Source: Medicago truncatula
Taxonomy: Eukaryota; Streptophyta; Magnoliopsida; Fabales; Fabaceae
Length of the DNA stretch: 64,000 bases
NCBI RefSeq assembly: GCF_003473485.1
Contig: NC_053042.1
Span: 52,539,762 to 52,603,761 of the forward strand
Reading direction: 5' to 3'
In this document: one piece after another, positions 39,093-49,900 of the stretch
Numbering within the stretch: position 1 is the stretch's first letter
Layout: each line of letters starts with the position of its first letter
Notes under the pieces: generated by a model
What the model was told of the DNA's origin: nothing
Seen by the model: only the letters and a program-made list of their open reading frames with translations
The model's database searches: none
Program-made: the position numbers and the translations under genes

Positions 39093-40956
39093 TTACATTA
39101 TTGAACAGCTGCTGGTAGTATTGTCATCACTGAACATGTGTGCTGCAGAGTTATCCTCCGTTGGATAACAAGCATTTGCATAGGAGTAATTTGCAGGAAT
39201 GTAGTTATTATAATTGTAATGATAGCCAGTATTAGGAGGAACAAAAGGTGACCTGTGATACATCATCTGAGGCTGTTGCTGCATAGCATGCCTTGCCTGC
39301 ATGTTCATCAATGAAGATGGATGGTTATTGAAACCATTCATGTTCATTAACATAGATGGTGGATACTGGCCAGTAACAAAACCACCATTTGGAATAGATG
39401 CAGTGGATCCTGCAGGAAAACCTCCTAAACCATTGGAATTTCCACCTACAACAGTAGCACTACCAGCACCATTGTTATTGTTCCCATTAAAACCAGCTAA
39501 ATTCATCATAGCACCAATGTCGCTAGCCCTTTTGGATTCTCCAAGGTTGAGACTTTCATTACCAACCAAATGAGCATTGTTCAACTTCATAGCTGCCAAT
39601 GTTTTCTGATCAATCCCATTAGCACCTTCCTTCATTACCATGTTCTGATTTGGATTTCCTTTCTTGCCACTATTTCCATTGCCAGCATTGTTCATCTTAG
39701 CTATAATACCTTTCTTCACATTGTTTGCATCATTCGCTTGCTTTAGCATCTGAAGATGATTAGTTCTCTCCCTGATGAACCGCATCTCTTCATCCTCCTC
39801 CTCTTCGTCCTCGTCATATTCGTAGTATTCATCATCCTCTTCAGAACTAAAAGCAGGAAATTTCTGCTGATTTTTGAAGACTTCAAGCCCTTTGACCAGT
39901 CCTTGTTTTTGTCCTCTGTTCTTGTCATCTTTGACATTGTTGTTGTTCTTCTGCTTTTGATTCTGATTATTGTTGGTTTTCTGAGACCAGAGCTCAGCAT
40001 ATTTTCCAGATCTTACTAGTTTCTTGATCAAAGTTGCAGCATCCACACTACCTGAAACTGTTACCTTCTGCTGTTCTGCATCTATTTGAACTTGGTAAAC
40101 ACCTATACAACAAAAAGGTCGAAATATAAAAAATCCAAGCACGCCAAAAAAGGTTAAAATAGTGTGTTATCCTCCAACTATTAAAGAACATTTCAAACCA
40201 ATGTAATGTTTACATTAACCATATTCATATAGGGTACACTAAGGTAAAAAAAAAAAAAAAAAAGATATTTTTAAGAAAAAAAGGTAAAAAGTTCTAAATA
40301 CCAAACCAAACCTTTTATAGCCTAAGCTTTCCATTGAAGATTTAAAAAGTAGCATTCATGTTGTCCACTTATTAGAACAAATCAGCTTTGTATAGACAAA
40401 AAAGTACCATTTTTTATGTCTACCTTAAACTCCCATAACTTATAAAAGGAACCCCATTATTATTGTGACTAAACTAAACAATGTTACTTACTAGACTGAG
40501 TTTGAATATGATTCTGAAATTCTTATAAAATGTACTATATTGTTTTCTGTTCCGTACATTTTAACTTGAAGAAAACAAGGCAAGTTAAACATCATCATAA
40601 TCATAATAGAGACAAAAATGAGTGAATAGTGAGGACAAGTGAGTGGAGAGAGGAAAGAAAGTGACCTTCAATTCTCTGAAGGAGTTTCTTCACTTTCTGC
40701 TTACAACCATCACAGTGAATGTTCACTTTGAGAACACAAGTCTGTAGATGAAATAAAACAAAGCAAACAACAAAAAAAACAAAAACATTATTAAAGAAAT
40801 AGACCAAATACTAGAAAACTAAACTAAAATAATAAAAGGGAGAAGGGGGGGTGTTAAAAGAAAAAAAAGAAAGCATGTTGTTTTATGGATAATGTTAATA
40901 AAGGGAGAAAGAAGTACCTGGATTTTAAGGAGCTTAAAGTCTTCTTCTTTAGTCAT
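39093..40956 (-). CDS. Heavy-metal-associated isoprenylated plant protein (HIPP)
   Basis: Three exons: 40956-40918, 40741-40666 and 40102-39093. The product is 374 aa. An N-terminal HMA domain carries the metal-binding CxxC motif in [20 protein letters not shown] and ends near [20 protein letters not shown]. It is followed by an Asn/Gln/Lys-rich linker, an acidic block ([19 protein letters not shown]), Gly/Asn-rich and Met/Gln/Tyr-rich segments, and a C-terminal CSIM, a CaaX prenylation signal. HIPPs bind metals such as copper or cadmium, attach to membranes by the prenyl group and serve in stress and signalling. The long low-complexity middle fits the HIPP32-34 subgroup; that placement is an inference. 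Confidence 0.93.
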
Positions 40957-41640
40957 TGAAAGTGGTGTTTGGAACAAAACAAGTCTAGCTCTTTTTTCTG
41001 TTTGCAATGAAAAGAATAAGGTAGGTTAAGCAAATGGTAAAACTAAAAAAGGTAGCATGTGAGTTTCTACAAGTTATATACTAGAAGTAGATAATAGATA
41101 GATTCTAGTTTCTCACACTCTCTATGCTGCTGCTATTACTAGCTAGTAGTAGCTAAGCTTCTTGTTCACAGTTCACAAGTCTCAAGCAAGCAAAGCAGTT
41201 CACGAAAGCAAACAAAACAAGTGCACATGGGTGTTTCAGCATAAAAATATATTTTAAAAGGAGAAAGAGTGCAAGGGAAGTGAAAAGGTAGAAGAAAAGA
41301 ACCAATAAAAAATGCAGTGAGAGAAGGGAAGAGTAATGGAAAAGTCAGAAGAAGAATTTTGAATGAGAGAGAGAGAGAGAGAGAGGGTTGGTCTGAAATC
41401 TGAAATGATGTGATTTAACGTTAAAATAAATATACTGAGTGAGTGAGTGAGATGAGAGGGAAAAAACAATAAAAGAACAACAGCGACTTGACATGCCGAA
41501 TTCATACTCTGTGTACACTTTGTCACATCTCAACGTACTAGTACTCTCTTTTTTCTTGTGATGTTTCAAACAAAGTTGCGAGTATTTTTTGGGATAGATT
41601 TCAAAGCAAAGCTCTATCACCTTTATTACTATAAAGTTTA
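40957..41640 (-). promoter_or_regulatory. Upstream region of the HIPP gene
   Basis: Holds a GA microsatellite (41364-41386) and pyrimidine-rich runs on the minus strand, as is common in plant leaders. No single promoter element is distinctive enough to name. Confidence 0.35.
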
Positions 41641-41874
41641 AAAGTTGTTTTTTTTACAAAAATATGTAGTTTTTTAAAAGTTTTGGCTCGGATATAATGA
41701 ATAGAAAAAGAAAAAAAAAATCATATGAATAAAATTTATTTAATTCAATTCTTATTTTTTTTATTTGTATCTAAGTATTTTATCTCAACGTACTAGTACC
41801 ATATTATCTCTCGTTTTTGTTGAAGTTGATTGTTTGATTGTGGCTAAGTTTGTCAACAATGAATTTTAAAGTTA

Positions 41875-42033
41875 AGTAATGATATTTGTACATCTAATTG
41901 ATGATTACTTTGTTTTTCTCTCGATAAAAAATAATAAAGAGAGAAAAAAGGAGAGAGAATAAGAATCTCACGTGAGTATGAGAGAGAAAGTTCCAAAAAT
42001 TATCACATAATGATTGCACAAATATCATTTATC
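41875..42033. mobile_element. MITE family A, shortened copy
   Basis: Ends AGTAATGATATTTGTACATC and, inverted, GATAAATGATATTTGTGCAA. Flanks TTTAAAGTTA (41865-41874) and TTTGAAGTTA (42034-42043) agree at 9 of 10 positions. The length is 159 bp. Confidence 0.8.
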
Positions 42034-42207
42034 TTTGAAGTTAAGTAGGTACTTCATGCTTCTATAAGACATGTCTCTCCTTCACACATTACATAAAGAA
42101 CCAAACACATGTGATTTCCTTGTCATTTTCAAACATATAGCATGTGGGTATCGATCCTCCCTACAACCATCTCGAAAATCCATGTCGCCAAATTCCTCAA
42201 AGTTTTG

Positions 42208-42615
42208 TATTTCCTCCGTCTATAATAGATGACATATTTGACAATATGTATTATTGACCTAAAATATTTTGACCATATTTTTCTACTAATATATAAACAT
42301 AAATAATATCATATAAGATATTGTTAAATTCGTCTCGATGATTTTTTTTTTGTCAAGTAGCCTAGTGGTTAGAGCTCACACAATTAAATTATGGAGAAGT
42401 GGAGTGTCCGGTGTTCGAACCCTGGCCCCTGCATATAATATGCAATATTCCTACCAAATGAGTTAAGCTCACGGGGATTCTCGATGAATATTTTTAAAAT
42501 ATTAAATATTGATAATTTTTTCTAATTGAGAATTAAAGGTATTAAAGATAAAAATTATGTATCAGTATGTGTGACATAGTCAACTGTGACAGTTAATATG
42601 GCCGGAGCGAATAAT
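42208..42615. mobile_element. Stowaway-like MITE interrupted by a SINE
   Basis: The left end has TTTCCTCCGTCTATAATAGA and the right end has GGCCGGAGCGAATAAT, resembling degenerate CTCCGTCT-type Mariner/Stowaway ends. The SINE at 42342-42478 lies inside it. Ends are approximate. Confidence 0.45.
42342..42478 (-). mobile_element. tRNA-derived SINE with A-tail and 9-bp target duplication
   Basis: On the minus strand it begins ATCCCCGTGAGCTTAACTCA, followed by an A-box-like region (TTTGGTAGG) and the B box GGTTCGAACACC, and ends CTACTTGAC followed by an A run. TCTCGATGA flanks it exactly (42333-42341 and 42479-42487). It is a 137-bp Pol III-type retroposon, not a tRNA gene. Confidence 0.9.
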
Positions 42616-42769
42616 ATTTAAGCATGCATCAACATATATTAATCATTGTGAAACGCATAACAAAACATGTTTATCATTTATTTAAATAAGAATTTCATTG
42701 TTATACCTAAAGATATGCCGCGTATCTTGCTAGTTGTTATGTCTCATGATGACATGCAACATTAGCATC

Positions 42770-43300
42770 CATGTACAAGTTAACAAGGGCAACCGTTCCT
42801 CATGCGAAATCGTTGATCAACTCAGACTCACAAAGATACTTCAGATACGTCACGTCAACATCAATGGCACATTTGTCAATAAAGATTGTGATGCCCACCA
42901 AGCACAACAAATATATTCAGACAGTTTGGTCCCAATTCAGGTGCATTTGCTCATCCTCATCTTCCACCTTAGTTGCAATTGCTTTCTGAAGATGACGCCT
43001 AAACCATGTTCTCAAGAAGTTGAAACGTGCATGAGCACCGTTTGTGGTTGTCACCAGATCAGTTCCTAATAACTCTATCGTCAAACTACATGACCTTCTT
43101 AGCATCTGGGTGGACATCATCATGAGCAACATCATTCTCGTCATGCTCCTAATACCCGTGCTTAGGCTCGTGCACATGAGATGGTCTGTGGCTGCCACTC
43201 ATGTTGCCCTTGCCCCTACTCTTCCTCACCATGCCCTCTACTTTACGTAACCATTCTCGCATGGTGGATGTTGTCACGATAGGTCTGCTGTGTCTAATAC
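42770..43300 (-). pseudogene. Second plant mobile domain (PMD) relic
   Basis: The minus strand reads ELLGTDLVTTTNGAHARFNF followed by LRTWFRRHLQKAIATK, then, in shifted frames, VTYLKYLCESELINDFAWGT and VALVNLYMDA. The order and wording match the PMD of MAIL-type proteins. Frame changes near 42900 and 42850 show it is broken. The surrounding sequence (43640-43745) has ATTATATAATCGAAACC motifs like those at 37270-37670. Confidence 0.7.
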
Positions 43301-43760
43301 AGTCTTGGTGTTGATCCATAATTGAATCCATCATATCACATACAAATAAACTAAAATGCATTTTTTTTTTTATAATTTGAACTTACAAGCAATATGTTTC
43401 AAATTATGTAATTTGAATGCATTCATCCCAACAAAAAAAAAAAACAAATTAAAGAACAATAGACCGAAGAAATACAATCTTGCTTATGTTTGATGTTTGA
43501 AAAGGCTTAAAATATGATGACTACGATTCTAACAAAAAAACTTCAAGAATCATACAATATACGGTGATTCAGATTTTGGATGGTGTGAAATTAGTTAGGG
43601 CAAAAATTAAAATTGTTGAGAATAGATGAAGATTTTTGGTTTTATTTATATATAAAACGAGTTTAGATTATATAATCGAAACCTTTTTTTTACAATTTTT
43701 TTTTTACAGAGAAACTTTTTTTTACTTTAAATTTTATAATCGAAACACAATAAAAATAGA

Positions 43761-43840
43761 TTTTTTTTTGTGGCGGACGAAGTTTGAACCCCGAACCTTG
43801 CATATATTATGCACTGTCTTTACCAACATAGTTAAACTGA
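43761..43840 (-). mobile_element. SINE fragment with 15-bp target duplication
   Basis: The minus strand reads TTGGTAAAGACAGTGCATAA, then GGTTCGGGGTTCAAAC (B-box region) and an A-tail. CACAATAAAAATAGA is present exactly at both borders (43746-43760 and 43841-43855). It is related to the SINE at 42342 but shorter. Confidence 0.85.
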
Positions 43841-44159
43841 CACAATAAAAATAGAATTGCGGAGGGCGCATGAGTAGCTCCTAGAGTGGGAAAAGAAATT
43901 CTACAAAAATAGAAATATATGACATGATTTAGGTTCGTTTTAAAAAAATAAAATTGAGAATCTGAATTTTTATTTTGTAGTTCACTATTCCCCAGATTCA
44001 CCACAAAACTTCCCTGTTCTTCTCCTACCGGCAGGGGCGGACCTGAGCAGGGCAGGGTGTGGCAATAGCCACACCAGCTCAAACCCAATATTTTTTTTTT
44101 GCATGTAGCCAAGCCCAATAGTTTTTTTGTTTTACAGTATCAACAGATGTAGAACACGT

Positions 44160-45095
44160 TTTCCTCTTCAAAAATTGCTTTTCTGACATCAAATATTTCA
44201 TATTGACAAAAGTAAATGACCAAATTACCCTCATCGGTAGTTAACTGGGCATATCCGGCATCAGTTAACTACCACTGGCCCCACTGCCTCTGGCTTTGCT
44301 GCTAAGTGCACTTCAAGTTGTGATTTTACACCTTTCGATCGAAAAATCAAAATAAATCAAAACTCATTCAGAATTCTACGAAAATTTACAGACCCTCTAT
44401 ATATATATTTTTTTTTAGAGTTGTCTGTAAAAGACCAGCTCAAAATTCAATTTATAGGTTGTTGTTTTGATGTTTTAGTTTCTTGAGTTATTGGCGCATT
44501 AAAAATTCATATTTAATCCATCCGTTGTCGAAAAATTCTAATTTTTTGCGGGAAATGTTTTTTTTATGTTCTTAATATTTGTGCAAAAAATAATGAAAAA
44601 ATTCAAACTCTATATAACTTTTCCGGATGCACAGTTGAAAAAAAATTCCAATTTTACGTGTTTCAGTAAAAAATTCAAAATAAATTGAGGATTAGTCGAA
44701 ATACTACGAAAATTTGCATATCCTCTATATGTATTTTTATAGAGATGTCTGCAAAAAAACTACTCAAAATTCAATTTTTAGGTCGATTTTTTTCAATAGC
44801 GATTTTGCACGTTTCGATCGAAAAAATAAAAAAATCAAGACTTATTTGGAATGTTACGAAACTTTTCACATCATCTATATGTATTTTTATAGAGGTGTAG
44901 GTAAAATTTCGTAGAATTCTAAATAAGTTTTGATTTATTTTGATTTTTCGAATCGAAACGCATAAAATCACAATTGAAATTGCACTTAAGTGTAGCAGAG
45001 TCAATGACAATTAACTTGTGCTGGAGGTAATTTGGTAATTTACTTGTATCAATGAACTATTTGGAGTCAAAAAAAACAATTTTCTTCCTCTCCTC
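44160..45095. repeat. Foldback structure with long imperfect arms and internal sub-repeats
   Basis: The left arm (44160-44400) and right arm (44880-45095) are inverted copies, sharing AAATCAAAATAAATCAAAAC, AGAATTCTACGAAA, CAAATTACC and AAGTGCA blocks. Inside, a sub-unit with CTCTATATGTATTTTTATAG, CAAAATTCAATTT and TTTCGATCGAAAA occurs at 44340-44470, 44690-44830 and 44815-44905. The right arm abuts the probable CWF19L2 leader. Confidence 0.75.
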
Positions 45096-46964
45096 TAAGC
45101 AGAAACACGCGTTTTCCATCTCCTCAGAAGCGAATCACGACGATTCACGAACAAACAAGTGCCCAACAAAAAAAAAAATTGCGATTCATCCCATCTCCTC
45201 TCCTCTCCTCTATCAGCCGGTCATGATCATTCCATCTCCTCTCCATTCTTAGCCTGTCAGCCCATGCCCATCTCCTCTCTTCTTCTCTCTCAGTCTCAGG
45301 TCAGTTTTGAAATTGATTATAAAAGTGAGAGTAATTGAACCATGATATAGAAATTGAAATTGAATTTGATTTTAACTTTTAGGGTTTGGTTTGGTTACTA
45401 AAATTGATTTAGGTTGTTTGGAATTGGAGTTGAACTTGAATTAGGTTGTATTATTGAGAGAATGAGAGTGTAGCAACTGTAATCCATAAAAGTGGTGATT
45501 TATTGGTAGGAATTTGAATGGGGTGTGTGAGTGAATCTAAAATAGGACAGAGAACCTCCTAAGTATATATAGCCTTAGTGATGACTCTCTTGGGCCTTGT
45601 ATTCTCACTGATATGAGCCTGCTCTTCTGCATAACCTTCTTCTGTTATGCTCATATATTTATTGATGTCGATTTACTCTATGAATTCCTCTCTTGGGCCT
45701 TGTATTTTCACTTTAGGACTCTCTAGTTTGATGACTTTGTATAATTCCATTGTTGGGGTACTTGAAGAAGTGCAGACAGTGGCGGAGCCAGGAATTTCTT
45801 AGAGCCCGGGCAAAAATTTAATCGCAAATTCAAATGTGACATAGTGCTAATTATTGTTTGTAGTATGTTGACTTAATTCTTTACAACCATGTATAAAAGA
45901 ATGTTATACTAAAACTAGTTATATATTTTTAACACTTGCATAAATACTGTACTGTATAGTTTCATGCTTATATAAGTAGTTTCATATTCGGCACAAAGAA
46001 ATAGTGACAACATTTAATCCCAAATCATGCTATAGTATGCTTATATAAGTAGTTTCTATATGAGAAATATAAGTAGTTTCATGAAATAGTATTAACATAT
46101 AATACTGTATAAATATTTGCAACAGCTTATATAAGTAGTTTTTTTGATATAGTTTCATGCTAGCAAGCTACTAGTACAGATACATCAACAATGAGAGAAA
46201 CACAAATCATGAAGGAATGCTTTATAATTTTTGATATAGTTTTCATATCAGTTACTATAATTTCCTATCAGATATATTGAGACCGATAGAGAGAGCCAGA
46301 GAGGTGAGTTTGCCCAATATTTTTTTTTTTGAAGAATCTAAATGGGCTTTTGGGTTGGGCCTAATGTGCATAAATTATCGATCGACCCCGGCCACCGCCC
46401 GGAGTTGCCGGGCGGTGGAACCGCCCCTGAGTGCAGAAGGATACATCATTTGATAAACATGGTGAAACTGTATATTTGTTAGATGTGCTTCAATCGTTTG
46501 ATTTTATCTTCATGTTACATCTAATGGTTGAGATTTTTTGATGCTACAATCTCTGTTAATATAGCTTCTTATTAATTTTTTTATTATTTAATCATTTGAC
46601 GAAAAAATATTGCCCCACTGATACTGGAAGTCCAGGTCCGCTCGTATATTTGTGCTGTGAAATTGATCAGGGTTCTAATAAATTGACCTCTCTTTATATG
46701 TGGTTTATGCATTTAATTTTTTAACTCTTGCTGATTGAGGTTTATGCAATATCCATGTTCAATTTTATAGATAAATTCCTAATTGTATTATCACTTCATT
46801 TGAGCGCTATTAATTTATTCGTGTTATCTGCGTGCATAATTATGTACTTATTTTTATTGTTATGTCATTGTTTCATTCATCCACATTATGTTTCAAATAA
46901 CCATCAGCTTATAATATCTATTTTTTTTAATCATTTTGCAGGCTAACGTGTATAAATCTATAAA
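45096..46964 (+). promoter_or_regulatory. Probable CWF19L2 5' leader exon and leader intron
   Basis: A CT-rich segment at about 45180-45300 ends CAGTCTCAG followed by GTCAGT, a good donor site. TTTTGCAG at 46935-46941, shortly before the ATG at 46965, is a good acceptor. A leader intron of ~1.64 kb is inferred, and a hAT element (45777-46429) lies in it. Confidence 0.45.
45777..46429. mobile_element. Non-autonomous hAT element, 653 bp
   Basis: Ends CAGTGGCGGAGCC and, inverted, CAGGGGCGGTTCC. AGTGCAGA flanks exactly (45769-45776 and 46430-46437), the 8-bp duplication of hAT elements. A GC-rich hairpin (CCACCGCCCGG and CCGGGCGGTGG around AGTTG) lies next to the right end. No coding capacity is seen. 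Confidence 0.9.
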
Positions 46965-49900
46965 ATGCTTTCTGGCGTGAAATTCATTCCCCGTGACCAG
47001 GTTTGTAGAGTTACCATACTTCTAACAGTATCACTGTTGTTGTTCATTCCTATTTTTCGTTCTGATTTTCTTTCCTACAAATGTTATGCGTTGTATGTAC
47101 TAGGTACAAGATGAGGACTTGGATAGGGATTCTGTCTCCAAAGAAAGAAAGAAATCAGATAGTAGGAGGAAAAAAGATAAGAGGAAAGGGAAGAGCTCGA
47201 GGAATATATCTTCTGATGAGGATGATCACCTTGATAAGATAAAAAAAGGCTCTAGAAAGAAGAAGTGGTATTCGTCTGATGAAAATTCTTCATTTTATAC
47301 CACCGAAAGTGAAAGCGACCGGGATGATAAGAAACGAAGGCGGAAGGGAAAAAAGAAAAGGGATGGACTGTCAAGGAGTGGTAAAAAGGAATATACATCG
47401 GAGGAAGACTCTTCTTCTTCAGATGGCAGTGATGGTTCTTTGGGTCGCCAAGGGAAGCGCGAAAAGTCACGTACTAAAGATGGGAGTAGAGATAACAAGA
47501 TCAAAGGTGAAGTTAACGACGTTGCGAGAAAAGAAATGGGATTGGATTGGATGCTTAGGTCTGAAAGTAAGAGGTCAGCTGTTTCAGAAACAAAGGAGAT
47601 ATTGCCAGAGGACGTTCCGGTTGAGGAGGTATGTCTTAGTATTAAATTCCATTTCCCCTCAGCTGTTCAAATGTCTAGCTCTCATGTCAACCCTATATTT
47701 ATGTTCTTTTTGAAGTTTTTCTATGAATTCTCTCTTTATGCCCATCATAATCTGTTGGTGTCATTTTCAAGTTATTTCTCACAAGATATTTAAAAGATAG
47801 ATAAAAAGGGAAAGAGTGCAAAGAGAAACTTTTTTGTGTGTATTTGGATGGTCACCACTCATCAATGAAAGATAGTATTGAATGCAAGGCAGAAGATATA
47901 AGCTTGAATTGTACAATATACCATAGCGTTAGTCTTAGAATTTAACTATTTAAGTTCGATTTAGGGTCTTGCTAACAAGTGTCCTTTGTGGAATCAAAAA
48001 AGGAAATAATTTAAAGTTTTATGTAGCAAAAGTTATTTTTTAAAGTTCCAATGTTTTGAATACACCATTCCTAAGATAAAATTTCTTCTTTTGACTTCTT
48101 AGCAAGTGCCCTTAGGGCACCTGTTAGCATTTCCCTTTAAGTTATAGGGATACATCATTCAAAACAATTGTAAGATAAAAGGAGATATAAACCATAGGAT
48201 CCAAAATCTAAACAGTGTGGATGAACTAAAGAAATGCGTTAGGTGTGATTTGTGATAGAAGGTGCCACTCAATATTAAAGGAAAATTGTATCACAGTTTA
48301 GGACCTGCAGCACTATATAGAGTTTAATGTCACGAGGTAAAGAGTCGACAAGAAAGTAAGGTCTTTGTTGCAAATGTTGGAATGGTCCTACAAATGAGTA
48401 ACTATACTTATACAAGACAATGTAGGATTTGGAATAGAATCATTACAGATGAAGTTTGGGAAGCCCTTATCGTAGCAAAGATGGTAATGTTCTGTTTTAT
48501 ATGGTTTGAAAACATGTGTGCCGAAAGATGTGGAGAAGCTCTATTTAGGAGGGTAGTCCAGATGATAGAATAATCCAATAGTCAGTGGAAGGCGAGGTTT
48601 TGGAAAACCATTCTCCAAATAATTAAGAGAGATTTAGATATAATTTTGGATTTGATTCGAGATCAGAAATTATGCTGTTGTTTGATTCATGTAGCCAATC
48701 CCACCTATTGAGAAAAGGCGTCGGGTGTTGTTGTATTGTCCTCCTGGTGCTGTAAAACTTTTGTCATGGCATAGTGTAGGAGTCAGACAGACCCAATGCA
48801 AATGTATTGTAGATAGTCTTACGTTCTATCTTCTAGAACTTAATTCCACAGGTCAAACTTGTAATTTCCTAGTCACACGACAACAACTTCAAATATTATG
48901 CCAAGGCTCTCCTTCTGTTGTTGTATTGTCATTGACATACCGTTTTTTTTTTTTTTCTTTTGAAAATAATGAAAACTTAATATAGAAAAAACAATAACCA
49001 ATGAGTAAATGGAAAAGAATGATGAAATATGTTATCCAAAAACTGAAAAAGGTATCGGATTGAGATAGTTAGCTTTGGTGAGCATTAGACTTCTGAAGTA
49101 TGATTTAAGCCTTTGGCCTTCTTCTGCATGAGATAAAGTTTATATTCATTTGTCTTATATTATTTATGTTTGGAGTTTGTTTAATATTTATCATGTATCT
49201 TTGTATTTTTTTTTTGTAAGTTACTTATGAGTAAACAATATTCCATGTTGATGCTCCAACAGGTGAAGTGTATATTCAGTTATGGTCTTATCTTAAACCC
49301 CTTCATTTGTTTGCAGCTTATTTTGATCTTTTAATCACATGGCCAATATAACATGTTAAAAGAACTAAATGTATTTTTTCTTTCTTCACATGCCCAATAT
49401 AACATGTCAAAAGAAATAAATGTATTTTTTCTTTCTTTTAGTCAAAGAAGGCAAATCCTAAGGAATTGAATCCTTATCTAAAGGATGATGGAAGTGGTTA
49501 CCCAGAAGAAAGGGATGGAGTTAACAATGGTGCAAGCAAACTTCTATCGTCCTCCCTTGTTGGGGATGGAGGAGCCAGTTGGAGACTTAAAGCTTTAAAG
49601 CGTGCACAAGAGCAAGCAGCTCGAGAAGGACGAAGCTGCCAAGAGGTTTTATTCCCTTGCTTTTCAGACATTCTTTATTTCCTGTCTATCCTATAAAAGT
49701 GTTATTATTCTGTTAGGACAGAAGGATCTTTGATTGGAAGAATAGAGGGAAGATAATTAGTTTGGGAAATGTGTAAATGTAGAGAGAGGACCATTAGCAT
49801 TTGGGAACTGAACCTTTGTTATGTTGTTGTAGAATGATGAAACCCTTGTAAGGAGAATTGTCTCCTCCTGTTGATATTATTTCATTCTATGATAATAGAT

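Larger units (their letters stand above)
44033..46647. mobile_element. Possible degenerate outer hAT element
   Basis: CAGGGGCGGACCTGAGCAGG at 44033 followed by GTGTGGCAATAG resembles, inverted, the sequence at about 46605-46642 (GAGCGGACCTGG, then AGTGGGGCAATA). These could be ends of an old hAT element that also contains the foldback and the younger hAT below. No target duplication was found, so this is tentative. Confidence 0.35.

Noticed and set aside
39301-40019. Plus-strand hydrophobic frames over the HIPP exon 3
   Set aside because: They are antisense translations of the acidic and Gly/Asn-rich HIPP segments.
42360-42430. tRNA gene suggested by box A/B-like sequence
   Set aside because: No clover-leaf acceptor stem can be formed, and the A-tail plus 9-bp flanking duplication identify a SINE.
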